Below, one piece after another: positions 8,690 to 17,626 of a stretch of 64,000 nt of DNA. This DNA is from Amorphus orientalis (GTDB lineage Bacteria; Pseudomonadota; Alphaproteobacteria; Rhizobiales; Amorphaceae). The position numbers and the translations under genes were made by a program. The notes under the pieces are model-generated. The model was not told where the DNA came from and ran no database searches. It saw nothing but the letters and a program-made list of their open reading frames with translations. Position 1 is the stretch's first letter. Each line of letters begins with the position of its first letter. The stretch lies in the NCBI RefSeq assembly GCF_030814015.1, contig NZ_JAUSUL010000005.1:186001-250000 (forward strand), given 5' to 3'.

Positions 8690-9490
8690 TCAGGCGATGA
8701 GGACGCTGCACTCCGCCGCGGCGAACGCCTCCGCGAGGTCGGCGGGCGGATCGCGGTCGGTGATCACGCCCCGTAACTGACGCGCTGCACAGACCCGGCG
8801 CCGCGCGGTCCGGGCGAATTTCCCCGCGTCCGCCAGCGCCCAGCCGTCCTTCGCCGCCTCCAGCGCCGCCCGCTTGATCGCCACCTTGGCCGGATCGAAA
8901 TCCCACGCCGCCCCGTCGGCATCGAACGCCGACACGCCAAGAAACGCGTGGTCGAGCCGGACGTCGCGCAAGGCCGCGATGGCAGGCGCACCGGTGATCG
9001 CGCCGTCCGGGGTCTTCACCTCACCCGGCAGAACCTCCACCGCAATGCCGGGCGCACCGGCGAGGATCATCGCCGCGTTGAGCGCAACGCAGACGCCGCG
9101 CAGATCCATCAGCTCGCCCGCGTCCAGCCGCGTGCGAAGGGCGCGCGCCGCCGCCTCCACCGTCGTGCCCACGTCGAACAGCACCGTGTCGCCCTGGCGA
9201 ATGAGGCCAGCCGCCGCCTGGCCGATCGCTTCCTTGCCCGCCGGATTGATGGCCTGCTTCGCCGAGTAGCTCGGCCGCGTCTCGTTCTCCGACAGGCCGG
9301 CGCCGCCGTGAAAGCGCTTAAGGAGCCCCAGTTGCTCCATCGCGATCAGGTCGCGGCGCACCGTCTGGGCGGAACAGCCGAAGCGCTGCGCCAGGCCGTC
9401 GATGGTGACGAAGCCCGCTTCCTGCAGGTCGGAAAGAATCTGCTCGCGCCGCTCGCCCATCGCGTCCGGATCATGTAAGATTTCGTTCAT
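8690..9490 (-). CDS. DeoR-family transcriptional regulator
   Basis: 266 residues. The N-terminal winged helix reads ERREQILSDLQ...TIDGLAQRFGCSAQTVRRD, followed by the LLKRFHGGAG linker and the DeoR sensor domain (NPAGKEAIGQAAAGLI, VLFDVGTTVEAAARAL) that binds phosphorylated sugars or related metabolites in the family. The second ATG, at 9460, may be the true start because the family usually begins just before ERREQIL; neither start has a clear ribosome site. It is divergent, over only 33 bases, from a LOG-family gene and an ABC importer, so it most likely controls them. ATGTAAG motifs near both transcription units are candidate sites. Confidence 0.9.
   Translation of the reverse strand: MNEILHDPDAMGERREQILSDLQEAGFVTIDGLAQRFGCSAQTVRRDLIAMEQLGLLKRFHGGAGLSENETRPSYSAKQAINPAGKEAIGQAAAGLIRQGDTVLFDVGTTVEAAARALRTRLDAGELMDLRGVCVALNAAMILAGAPGIAVEVLPGEVKTPDGAITGAPAIAALRDVRLDHAFLGVSAFDADGAAWDFDPAKVAIKRAALEAAKDGWALADAGKFARTARRRVCAARQLRGVITDRDPPADLAEAFAAAECSVLIA
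9473..9479. promoter_or_regulatory. Candidate DeoR half-site ATGTAAG
   Basis: ATGTAAG at the DeoR 5' end, identical to the arms of the inverted repeat at 10201-10225. It lies within the DeoR coding region if translation starts at 9490, and in the leader if it starts at 9460. Confidence 0.35.
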
Positions 9491-9523
9491 AGGAATTCGG
9501 ATTTACCACATGAGAGATCGCGC

Positions 9524-10198
9524 ATGCCACTTTTGAAGCGTAGCGGCGACGGTGCCCTTTGGCGAGAAAGCGAGCGCTTCGATCCCTGGGCCCAGACATG
9601 GGTCGCAGGCACGGCGCCCGCCGACCTTGCCCCGGTCAGCGCCCGCGAAGCCCTGCGCATGGTCATGACCGGCAACCGGGTCCGGCGCATCCCGGTCGGC
9701 GTGATCGGCCCGCGCGAGCCCGGCGGCCGGCAGAAAGAAATTGCCTACGAGCTCGGCCGCGCCCTCGGCGAGATCGGCGTCCAGATGATGTGCGGCGGCA
9801 AGACCGGCGTCATGGAAGCCGCCTGCCGCGGCAATCTCGAGGCGGGCGGCCAGCCGATCGGGCTTCTACCGGAAGGCGACTGGACCGAGGCCAATCCCTA
9901 TGTGGCGATCCCGATCGCGACCGGGATCGGCCCGGCCCGCAACGCCATCCTGGCGCGGGCCTGCACGGCGCTGATCGCCGTCGGCGGGGGCTACGGCACC
10001 CTGTCGGAAATCGCCTACGGGCTGCAGTGGGAGCGGCTGGTGATGACGCTGGAAGGCGCCCCCGAAGTCGCCGGAGCCGTGGCCTGCAGCGACGTCGACG
10101 CCGCCATCGACCGGCTCGCCGGTCATCTTCTCTGCCTGGAAAAAACCGAACCAAAGAATGCGACTGCCGGGGAAACGCAACTCTCACTGACGTCATAA
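9524..10198 (+). CDS. LOG-family (TIGR00725-like) Rossmann-fold protein
   Basis: 224 residues. The core has IPVGVIGPREPG, MMCGGKTGVMEAACRGN and the catalytic-type GGGYGTLSE, which correspond to the nucleotide-binding and PGGxGTxxE motifs of the LOG (Lonely Guy)/lysine-decarboxylase-like family. Characterised LOG proteins hydrolyse nucleoside 5'-monophosphates; the TIGR00725 branch has no settled function. The first 45 residues are an extra N-terminal region. It lies directly in front of an ABC importer and is divergent from a DeoR regulator, an unusual setting that hints at processing of an imported nucleotide- or sugar-phosphate-like compound. That is inference. Confidence 0.82.
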   Translation: MPLLKRSGDGALWRESERFDPWAQTWVAGTAPADLAPVSAREALRMVMTGNRVRRIPVGVIGPREPGGRQKEIAYELGRALGEIGVQMMCGGKTGVMEAACRGNLEAGGQPIGLLPEGDWTEANPYVAIPIATGIGPARNAILARACTALIAVGGGYGTLSEIAYGLQWERLVMTLEGAPEVAGAVACSDVDAAIDRLAGHLLCLEKTEPKNATAGETQLSLTS

Positions 10199-10200
10199 AA

Positions 10201-10225
10201 CTTACATTAGGTCGGGCTATGTAAG
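10201..10225. promoter_or_regulatory. Inverted repeat, candidate DeoR operator before the ABC genes
   Basis: CTTACAT and its exact complement ATGTAAG are separated by 11 bases, in the 51-base gap between the LOG gene and the first permease. The same heptamer occurs at 9473-9479. The position suits repression of an internal promoter for the transporter genes. Confidence 0.5.
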
Positions 10226-10249
10226 AACTCGACCACCAAGGGGGGACCG

Positions 10250-11023
10250 ATGGCGCTCGTCACCTGGGCGTATCTCGTCTATCTCGCGTTGCCGATCGCG
10301 CTGCTCGCCGTCGGTTCCGTCGGCGAGACATGGACCAACACGCTGCTGCCGGCCGGCTTCACCGGCGACTGGTACCGGGCCGTGCTCGACGACCCGAGCT
10401 TCGTGCGCGCCTTCTGGACCAGCCTCCAGGTGACCGGCACGACGTGCCTGGTCGCCGCCCTCATCGGCCTGCCGCTCGCCTATGCGGCGGTCACGTCCGG
10501 CCGCGAAAGCGCCTCGCGCTTTGTCCGGCTTCTCATGCTGGTTCCGGTCGCCGCTCCCGAGATCACCCTCGGCTTCGGCTTCATCATCGCCTTTTCGACG
10601 GCGGTGACGCCCTGGCTCGGCTCCTTTTACCTGCTCGTCGCCGGCCATGTGCTGCTGACGCTGCCCTATCTCGTCGCCACGCTCATGAACGACATGGCCG
10701 CGCTGAAGCTCGGCGATCTGGAGGCCGCCGCCGGCTCGCTCGGCGCGGGCTTCTGGCGCCGGCTGATCGACATCGTCGTGCCGGTGTCCGCCACCAGCCT
10801 GCTCACCGGGCTGGTCACCGTCGCCGCGATCTCCATCGGCGAATTCCAGTTGTCCAACCTGATCGCCGGCTTCCTCGACCGCACCTACCCGATCGTCCTG
10901 CTCCAGGCCTTCTACGGGGCCACCGGCTTCGCCTGCGCGGCGACGGTCATCCTTCTCGCCCTTTCCCTCATCACCGGAACCGCCGCGGCCACCCTGTCCG
11001 CGGCCACACACAGGGAGACCTGA
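10250..11023 (+). CDS. ABC transporter permease (first of two)
   Basis: 257 residues with about six hydrophobic helices beginning at residue 6. The EAA loop is visible as DLEAAAGSLGAGFWRRLIDIVVPVS (about residues 160-185), the site that docks the ATPase. It is the BPD-type inner-membrane permease of the spermidine/iron/2-aminoethylphosphonate-like importer class. GGGGG precedes the ATG. It is followed after 2 bases by the binding-protein gene. Confidence 0.92.
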   Translation: MALVTWAYLVYLALPIALLAVGSVGETWTNTLLPAGFTGDWYRAVLDDPSFVRAFWTSLQVTGTTCLVAALIGLPLAYAAVTSGRESASRFVRLLMLVPVAAPEITLGFGFIIAFSTAVTPWLGSFYLLVAGHVLLTLPYLVATLMNDMAALKLGDLEAAAGSLGAGFWRRLIDIVVPVSATSLLTGLVTVAAISIGEFQLSNLIAGFLDRTYPIVLLQAFYGATGFACAATVILLALSLITGTAAATLSAATHRET

Positions 11024-11025
11024 CC

Positions 11026-12090
11026 ATGAAGAGGTTTGCACTTACGGCCGTTGCGGCGCTCGCGCTCGCCACGACCGCCCACGCCTTCGACGGCGAGCCG
11101 CTCTATGACGGCGAGCAGTCGCTCTACGACCAGGCCGCCGAAGAGGGCATGGTCGTGTCCTTCGACACCGGCCCGACCTGGGCCAACTGGGCCGCCCAGT
11201 TCAAGGCGTTCAAGGAGCGCTATCCGGGCGTGGAGATGGTCTACAACGACCTTGGCTCCGCCGCGACGGTGGTCGCCCTCGACAAGGCCCGCAACCGGCC
11301 CCAGGCCGACACCGCCTATTACTTCGCCGGCTCCGCCCTGGACGCCGCCGACAAGGGCGTGGTCGCGCCGTTCGAGCCGGTCAACTTCGAGAAGCTGCCG
11401 GAGCCGTTCAAGGATCCGGAAGGCAAGTGGTTCACCATCCACACCCTCAACGTCGCCTTCCTGGTGAACACCAACCTCGTCGATGACGTGCCGACCAGCT
11501 GGGCCGACCTCACCGACGAGAAGTACAAGAACTCCATCGTTTATCTCGACCCGCGCTCGACCGGCCAGGGCCAGGTCGTGGTGTTCGCAGCGGCGCTGGG
11601 CAACGGCGGCTCCATGGACGACGTCCAGCCGGGCATCGACTACCTGAAGAAGCTGCACGACAACGGCAACGTCATGCGCACCGTCGGCACCACCCCCTAC
11701 GCCCAGTTCCTCAAGGGGGAGATCCCGATCTATATCGGCTACGAGAACGACGGCCTGAAGGCGAAGTACAAGGACGGCATGGGCGACGCCGTCGAAGTGG
11801 TGATCCCGGAGGAGGCCTCCGCCGCCGCCCCCTACGCCATCAGCCTGGTCAAGGACGGCCCGAACCCCCACGCCGGCCGCCTCTGGCTCAACTTCATCAT
11901 GTCCGACGAGGGCCAGGCCCGCTTCGCCGACGGCTTCGTGCGGCCTTCGGTGCCGGGCGTGAAGCTGCCGGCCGAGGTGGCGGAGATGATGCCGGCCGCG
12001 CCGCAGCTCCAGCCGCTCGACGTGGCCAAGGCCAAGGCGATGAAGTCGGAGATCGACGAAGCCTGGTCGAAGGCCGTTCTGGCGCAATGA
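11026..12090 (+). CDS. ABC transporter periplasmic substrate-binding protein
   Basis: 354 residues. It starts at ATG 11026 just after the permease stop, with a Sec signal peptide MKRFALTAVAALALATTAHA cleaved before Phe21. The mature protein is of the type-2 fold (cluster D, as in iron, thiamine or 2-aminoethylphosphonate binders): VVSFDTGPTWANWAAQFKAF near the N-terminus and NPHAGRLWLNFIMSDEGQAR near the C-terminus. The ligand cannot be named. Its position between two permease genes is unusual but found in this class. Confidence 0.92.
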   Translation: MKRFALTAVAALALATTAHAFDGEPLYDGEQSLYDQAAEEGMVVSFDTGPTWANWAAQFKAFKERYPGVEMVYNDLGSAATVVALDKARNRPQADTAYYFAGSALDAADKGVVAPFEPVNFEKLPEPFKDPEGKWFTIHTLNVAFLVNTNLVDDVPTSWADLTDEKYKNSIVYLDPRSTGQGQVVVFAAALGNGGSMDDVQPGIDYLKKLHDNGNVMRTVGTTPYAQFLKGEIPIYIGYENDGLKAKYKDGMGDAVEVVIPEEASAAAPYAISLVKDGPNPHAGRLWLNFIMSDEGQARFADGFVRPSVPGVKLPAEVAEMMPAAPQLQPLDVAKAKAMKSEIDEAWSKAVLAQ

Positions 12091-12124
12091 CACCGGTCAT
12101 GACACGCGGCGCGCGGAGGTCTTG

Positions 12125-12946
12125 ATGCGCGCGTCGATCCTGAAATGGGCGCTGGCGGTTCCCGCCGGCGCCTTTCTCGTCGTCTTTCTCGCCTGGCCGC
12201 TCGCCGGCGTCGTGACGGAGGCGCTGTCCGACGGCGGCAGCGCGTTCGGCCGGCTCGCCGATGATCCCGTGTTCTGGCGCGGTCTCGTCGGCAGTGCCGT
12301 GCTGGGCACGCTGGCGCCGGCCGTCTCCACCGCCGTGGGCCTTGGCGTCTCGCTCCATCTGGCCCGGCTCGGTCCCGCCAAGCGCACCGCCCTTCTGACG
12401 GTGATCGCCGTGCCGCTCTCCTTCTCCGGGCTCGTGGTCGCCTACGGCTTCATCCTGGTGTTCGGGCGCTCCGGCTTCGTCACCATGCTGCTCGCCGACC
12501 TCGGCGCCGATCCGGCCGTCGTCGGCGGACTGATCTACACCCCCGCGGGTCTCGCGATCGCCTACTGCTACTATCTGATCCCGCGCGCGGTACTCGTGAT
12601 CTTTCCCGTGGTCGCCAACTTCGAGACCGAGCAGATCCAGGCCGCCCGGGCGCTCGGCGCGTCCCGCTTCCGCGCCTTCCGCGACATCCTCCTGCCCCAG
12701 GTGGCGCCGGCCTGCCTCGTTGCCTTCGCGCTGTGCGCGGCCGTGGCGCTCGGCGCCTACGGCACGGCCCTCGCCCTTTCCGGAACCCAGATCGCAATCC
12801 TTCCGATGGTCCTTTATTCCAAGATTTCCGACTCCGGCTCCGACCTGCCGGCCGCTGCCGCCATGTCCCTCGTCCTGATCGCGCTCGCCTGCACCGTCAT
12901 GGCCATCGCCGAGCTGGTCCGCCCGCGCACGAGGCGCGCGGCATGA
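12125..12946 (+). CDS. ABC transporter permease (second)
   Basis: 273 residues with six predicted helices. The EAA loop reads QAARALGASRFRAFRDILLPQ (about 178-198). The ATG at 12125 has GGAGG five bases upstream; a TTG directly before it would add one residue. It pairs with the first permease to form a heterodimeric channel. Its stop overlaps the ATPase start (ATGA). Confidence 0.92.
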   Translation: MRASILKWALAVPAGAFLVVFLAWPLAGVVTEALSDGGSAFGRLADDPVFWRGLVGSAVLGTLAPAVSTAVGLGVSLHLARLGPAKRTALLTVIAVPLSFSGLVVAYGFILVFGRSGFVTMLLADLGADPAVVGGLIYTPAGLAIAYCYYLIPRAVLVIFPVVANFETEQIQAARALGASRFRAFRDILLPQVAPACLVAFALCAAVALGAYGTALALSGTQIAILPMVLYSKISDSGSDLPAAAAMSLVLIALACTVMAIAELVRPRTRRAA

Positions 12947-13983
12947 GCGGCAAGCAGCTCACTCTCGAAGCCTGCGGCAAGACCTATCCGGACGGCACCC
13001 GGGCGCTCACCCCGGTGGACCTCACTGTGGCCGCCGGCGAGATCGTCGTCCTGCTCGGCCCGTCCGGCTGCGGCAAGACCACGCTTCTGCGCATGGTCGC
13101 CGGCCTCGACCGGCCCGATCCCGGCGGCCGGGTGATGCTCGACGGCCGCGACGTGACCACGCTGCCGATCGAGAAGCGCGGCGTCGGCATGGTCTTCCAG
13201 TCCTACGCCCTGTTTCCGCACATGTCGGTCGCCGGCAACATCGGCTACGGGCTCCGGGTCCAGGGCTGGCCGAAGGCGAAGCGGAAGGCCCGGGTCGACG
13301 AGATGCTCGCCACCGCCCGGCTTGAGGAGTTCGCCGGCCGCCGCGTCGACCAGCTCTCCGGCGGCCAGCGCCAGCGCGTGGCGCTCGCCCGCGCGCTTGC
13401 GCCGGGCTCCGGCATGATCCTGCTGGACGAGCCCCTGACGGCGCTGGACGCGGGCCTTCGCGAAGGGCTGCGCGCGGAAATCGCGGCGATGATCCACGCC
13501 CAGGGCGCCACCGCCCTCTACGTCACCCACGACCAGGCCGAGGCCCTGACCCTGGGCGACCGGCTGGTGGTCATGGACAAGGGCCGCATCGCCCAGGTCG
13601 GCACGCCGCGCGAGGTCTACTACGCCCCTCAGAGCGACTATGTCGCCGGCTTCTTCGGCCATGTGAACCGGCTTTCCGGCACGGTGGAGAACGGCGTCTT
13701 CACCACCGCCGCCGGGACGCTTGCCCTGCCCGGCCGGCCGAACGGGGAGACAACGCTGGCCTTCCGCCCGGAAGCGGCGGTCGTCGGCGCGGCGAATGGC
13801 CTGACCTTCACCGTCAAAGCCGCGCTCTTCGAAGGCCCCCGCCAGCGCGTCGACCTCGCCGGGCCTGAAGGCGAGCATCTCGTCGCCTTCGCGCCGGGCA
13901 TCCGCCCCTACGCGCCCGGCGATCAGGTCACCGTCAGCGTCGATCCCGACGGCCTGCTCGCGACCGGCGCATCGGCCATCTGA
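12943..13983 (+). CDS. ABC transporter ATP-binding protein with TOBE-type domain
   Basis: 346 residues of the PotA/FbpC class. Walker A is LLGPSGCGKTT, the Q-loop MVFQSYALFPHMSV, the signature LSGGQRQRVALARA, Walker B MILLDEPLTALD and the switch histidine is in YVTHDQAEA, all intact. After residue 240 a TOBE-like regulatory region follows. The start overlaps the previous stop by four bases, giving one transcript with the permeases and binding protein. It energises uptake of an unknown organic or metal-complex substrate, probably under DeoR-family control. Confidence 0.93.
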   Translation: MSGKQLTLEACGKTYPDGTRALTPVDLTVAAGEIVVLLGPSGCGKTTLLRMVAGLDRPDPGGRVMLDGRDVTTLPIEKRGVGMVFQSYALFPHMSVAGNIGYGLRVQGWPKAKRKARVDEMLATARLEEFAGRRVDQLSGGQRQRVALARALAPGSGMILLDEPLTALDAGLREGLRAEIAAMIHAQGATALYVTHDQAEALTLGDRLVVMDKGRIAQVGTPREVYYAPQSDYVAGFFGHVNRLSGTVENGVFTTAAGTLALPGRPNGETTLAFRPEAAVVGAANGLTFTVKAALFEGPRQRVDLAGPEGEHLVAFAPGIRPYAPGDQVTVSVDPDGLLATGASAI

Positions 13984-14127
13984 TCACCGGGCAGATTGGC
14001 CGGCCGCCTCCCAAAATCGATTAAGAGACAAGCGAAACGGCTGAGTGCGCGGGCTCGCTGGGCATGGATAGCGCCGATTACGCCAAAACAGCTATCCTGA
14101 GCATTCGCTGGCGTGGGAGGCAGGGGA

Positions 14128-14865
14128 ATGACAAAGAAAAAGTCAAAGCGCCTGTCCAGGGATCAGGCTCTCAATCGGGTATTCTTGATTGCCCGGTGGG
14201 TCGAGACTGTAACAACCGATGCAGTTCGCCTTAAGGCAGTGATTAAGGCTGCTAACCACACATCTCGAACCGCAGCATTTAGCGAAACAGACAATCTAAC
14301 CTACGCGACCATTATGCGCAGTCTAAGGATTCGGATGGTCTTAATCCTTGCGACCCTCTATGAAATTCCTACGCCTCGTAGCGGCCAATCTGTGGCCAAC
14401 CGGCTCAACAGTAGCGACACGGCGTCGATCCCGTTGTTGGTCCGCCTTCTGAGGCAGAAGCGCGTTCGATCCCGGCTTGCAGTGTTTGCTTCGCATCTTC
14501 CTGAGCTTTGGGGCTCAAGCACAGCAGGGGATGCTGCTAAAGTTGTAACCGAGGCAATCGACCAGGCTGTCGCACAATACGAACGCCTCAGTCGAGACCC
14601 GATAGGAAAGGCCGGAGCAAAGAAACTGAAGAATTACCGGGACACTGTGCTTGCGCATTCCTCATTTAAGGCCTTCGCCCTGTTCACCGATTCAGACACT
14701 AAGCCCACATCCGAAGAGTTGCTGATTTTGATCGAGACAGCAGAGGCTATTGTGGCATCTGCTATCCTCGCGATTGATGGCAAAGGGATTGATTTTGGTC
14801 AGATTGAGGAACGCGAATTGAAGGATGCCTTGGAGTTCTGGTCTTTCGCGTCGGCCCCGAATTGA
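14128..14865 (+). CDS. AbiU2-like HEPN-domain protein, orphan
   Basis: 245 residues. It is basic at the N-terminus (MTKKKSKRLSRDQ) and then mostly helical. The stretch LKNYRDTVLAHSSF contains Arg171 and His177 in an R-x5-H arrangement, which fits the RX4-6H signature of HEPN ribonucleases. Together with the helical NLTYATIMRSLRIRMVLILATLYE it resembles the AbiU2 group found in abortive-infection and toxin-type loci. ATG 14128 follows a GGGG stretch. Codon use and base composition are visibly less GC-rich than its neighbours, suggesting recent transfer. No partner antitoxin gene is seen. The family call is by pattern recognition and a search is needed to confirm it. Confidence 0.6.
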   Translation: MTKKKSKRLSRDQALNRVFLIARWVETVTTDAVRLKAVIKAANHTSRTAAFSETDNLTYATIMRSLRIRMVLILATLYEIPTPRSGQSVANRLNSSDTASIPLLVRLLRQKRVRSRLAVFASHLPELWGSSTAGDAAKVVTEAIDQAVAQYERLSRDPIGKAGAKKLKNYRDTVLAHSSFKAFALFTDSDTKPTSEELLILIETAEAIVASAILAIDGKGIDFGQIEERELKDALEFWSFASAPN

Positions 14866-15077
14866 CTTCCACGCCCCGATCGCCTATCTCACGCCCCTTC
14901 GCTGGCGGCAACGCTGGCGGATTTCACGCACCCGCGGGATGAGCGTCCGACTCGCGTCGTCCCTGTCGGCTGTTTCGACCGGTTCCGGTCAATCCAGCAA
15001 AGGAGGGGGCGTGTCCAACGGATCCGGAAGGCCGCCGGTCTTCGGGATCCTCATTCATTGCAAGGACACGGATCCAT

Positions 15078-15695
15078 ATGTCGAAGCGTCATTCGCAGAA
15101 GTACAAAATCGACCGCCGCATGGGCGAGAACATCTGGGGTCGCCCGAAGAGCCCGGTCAACAAGCGCGAGTACGGCCCCGGCCAGCACGGCCAGCGCCGC
15201 CGCGGCAAGCTCTCCGACTTCGGCGTGCAGCTGCGCGCCAAGCAGAAGCTGAAGGGCTACTACGGCAACATCGCCGAAAAGCAGTTCCGCAAGATCTACG
15301 ACGAGGCCGTGCGCCTGAAGGGCGACACCTCCGAGCGCCTGATCGGCCTGCTCGAGAGCCGCCTCGACACCCTCGTCTACCGCGCCAAGTTCGTGCCGAC
15401 CGTGTTCGCCGCGCGTCAGTTCGTGAACCACGGCCACGTCATGGTGAACGGCCGCAAGGTCAACATCCCGAGCTATCGCTGCAAGGTCGGCGACGTCATC
15501 GAGGTGCGCCAGCGCTCCAAGGACATGATCATGGTCCTGGAAGCCGTCGGCCTGCCGGAGCGGGACGTGCCGGACTATATCGACACCGACCACACCAAGA
15601 TGACGGCCACCTACAACCGGATCCCGGGCCTCGGCGACGTGCCCTACCCGGTCCAGATGGAGCCGAACCTGGTCATCGAGTACTACTCGCGCTGA
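15078..15695 (+). CDS. rpsD: 30S ribosomal protein S4
   Basis: 205 residues, the usual length. The N-terminal region [20 protein letters not shown] is the alphaproteobacterial form, and [20 protein letters not shown] begins the S4 RNA-binding domain, followed by [19 protein letters not shown]4 nucleates assembly of the small subunit body and is a primary 16S rRNA binder. It is monocistronic here, with AAGGA 12 bases upstream of the ATG and a strong terminator downstream. The 212 bases upstream carry no recognised leader structure. Confidence 0.98.
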   Translation: MSKRHSQKYKIDRRMGENIWGRPKSPVNKREYGPGQHGQRRRGKLSDFGVQLRAKQKLKGYYGNIAEKQFRKIYDEAVRLKGDTSERLIGLLESRLDTLVYRAKFVPTVFAARQFVNHGHVMVNGRKVNIPSYRCKVGDVIEVRQRSKDMIMVLEAVGLPERDVPDYIDTDHTKMTATYNRIPGLGDVPYPVQMEPNLVIEYYSR

Positions 15696-15724
15696 TCCGG
15701 GCTCATCTGCTGCAGCCTTTTCGT

Positions 15725-15752
15725 GGCCGCCCCCGCCGGGGCGGCCTTTTTT
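15725..15752 (+). terminator. Rho-independent terminator of rpsD
   Basis: A 9-bp perfect GC stem (GGCCGCCCC with its complement), CGCC loop and six T residues directly after it, 30 bases past the rpsD stop. Confidence 0.93.
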
Positions 15753-16081
15753 GTGCGCGCCCCCCGGATACGCAGGCCCTTCGGCAATCCTCGCCCCATC
15801 GGTCCGGCGCCGCACGGCGATCCCTGGCCGGTCTCCGTCCTCCCCGGCTGACGGAAATTGCAAAGCCCCGGCTGGCTGGAGCGGCTTCAATGTCGTCGCT
15901 GCGCTTGAGGGGCCAGGACCCCGGCATCGCATGAGGCGTCGGGACGGTCCGCACACGCCGAATTGCTCGCCGCGATCCGCGAGACCCGCCGTGTCATGAC
16001 GCCGCCAAACACAGGCCGGACCGGCAGCCCCAGCAGTTGGCGCCGGCCCGGCGAAGGAGCGACGGAAGTCGGAGAAACAGA
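15753..16081. other. Gene-free stretch after the rpsD terminator
   Basis: About 330 bases between the terminator and the DUF1254 gene. Short open frames here have no ribosome site and no recognisable product. The promoter of the DUF1254 gene should lie in its right-hand part, but none was identified. Confidence 0.5.
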
Positions 16082-17533
16082 ATGAAGCTTCAAAATGCAC
16101 TGGTGGGCGCCGTTTTCTCGGCTTCCGTTCTGCTTGGAGGCGGCACCGCCCAGGCGCAGACCCTCACCCAGACCGAAGCCAACACCCTCGCGGTCGAGGC
16201 CTATCTCTACTTCTATCCGCTGGTGACCATGGATCTGACCCGGCGCCAGGTTTCCAGCCTGGACCCGGCCAAATATTCGTTCGGCGGCGTGGAGAACTGG
16301 TTCACCAACGTCCGCGCCTACCCGACCGCCGACGAGAAGTCGGTCGTCCGGCCGAACTTCGATACCCTCTATTCGTCGACGTTCCTCGATCTGACCGGGG
16401 AACCGATGATCGTCTCCGCACCCGATACCGGCGGCCGCTACTATCTGCTGCCGATGCTCGACATGTGGACGGACGTCTTCGCCTCGCCGGGATGGCGGAC
16501 AACGGGTACGGAAGCGGCGACCTTCCTGGTGACCCCGCCCGGCTGGCGGCCGGATCTGGGCACGGATTTCGCCAGGACGCTCGGCCTTCCGGACGGCACC
16601 CAGCGGATCGACGCGCCGACGCCCTATGTCTGGATCATCGGCCGCACCAAGACCGACGGGCCGTCGGATTACGACGCGGTTCACAAGATCCAGGACGGCT
16701 ACAAGGTCACGCCGCTCTCCAGATGGGGCCAGGACGTTTCGGAGCCGACATTCTCGCCGGATCCGACCGTCGACGTGAAGACCCCGCCGAAGGTCCAGGT
16801 CGATACGATGGCGGGCAAGGATTATTTCGCCTACGCGGCCAAGCTTTTTGAGGTGAACCCGCCGCACCCGACCGATCAGCCGATCGTCGCGCGGATGGCT
16901 CGGCTCGGCATCGCGCCCGGCGAGAGCTTCGATTTCGACGCCGCCGATCCCGTCGTGAAGGCGGCCATCGAAGCCGCCCCGAAGTCCGCCCAGCAGCTGA
17001 TGGCCTGGAAGACGCCGACCATCGCAGAGACCGTCAACGGCTGGTCGATGGACGTCGACACCGTCGGCGTCTACGGCAACTACTACCTCAAGCGCGCGAT
17101 CATGGCGCAGATCGGCCTCGGCGCCAACGTGCCCCAGGACGCGATCTATCCGATCTCGCTCACCGACGCCGAAGGCAAGCCGCTCGACGGCACGAACGAC
17201 TACGTCCTGCACTTCGAGGCGTCCGAGATCCCTCCGGTCGACGCGTTCTGGTCGGTGACCGTCTACGACAACGACGGCTTTCAGGTCGCCAACGAGCTGA
17301 ACCGGTTCGCGCTGTCGAGCTGGATGCCGCTCAAGAAGAACGCCGACGGGTCGATCGACCTCTATGTCCAGCATGAAAGCCCCGGCGCGGACAAGCAGGC
17401 GAACTGGCTGCCGGCGCCGGCCGGGCCGTTCAACGTGACCATGCGCCTGTATGCACCCCGGCCGGAGGCGCTGATCGGGAAATGGGCGCCGCCGGCGATC
17501 GCCCGCGCCGAGCAGGCTTCGAGCGCGCAGTAG
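16082..17533 (+). CDS. Secreted DUF1254/DUF1214 domain protein
   Basis: 483 residues with a signal peptide ending near GGGTAQAQ (cleavage about residue 26). The N-terminal half fits DUF1254 (VEAYLYFYPLVTMDLTRRQV, RPNFDTLYSSTFLDL) and the C-terminal half DUF1214 (DYVLHFEASEIPPVDAFWSV, VTVYDNDGF, WLPAPAGPFNVTMRLYAPRP). These proteins are common in envelopes of soil and aquatic bacteria, but no biochemical function is established. GGAG lies 8 bases before the ATG. It is followed by a second exported protein gene. Confidence 0.9.
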   Translation: MKLQNALVGAVFSASVLLGGGTAQAQTLTQTEANTLAVEAYLYFYPLVTMDLTRRQVSSLDPAKYSFGGVENWFTNVRAYPTADEKSVVRPNFDTLYSSTFLDLTGEPMIVSAPDTGGRYYLLPMLDMWTDVFASPGWRTTGTEAATFLVTPPGWRPDLGTDFARTLGLPDGTQRIDAPTPYVWIIGRTKTDGPSDYDAVHKIQDGYKVTPLSRWGQDVSEPTFSPDPTVDVKTPPKVQVDTMAGKDYFAYAAKLFEVNPPHPTDQPIVARMARLGIAPGESFDFDAADPVVKAAIEAAPKSAQQLMAWKTPTIAETVNGWSMDVDTVGVYGNYYLKRAIMAQIGLGANVPQDAIYPISLTDAEGKPLDGTNDYVLHFEASEIPPVDAFWSVTVYDNDGFQVANELNRFALSSWMPLKKNADGSIDLYVQHESPGADKQANWLPAPAGPFNVTMRLYAPRPEALIGKWAPPAIARAEQASSAQ

Positions 17534-17626
17534 CCGGCTTGGAGCCGGGGAAGCCCGGGTCCGGGTGGTCGCCGTCGCCACCACACGCCCCGGTGGCGAC
17601 GGCGCACCTCAACCGATGGAGTGCGC

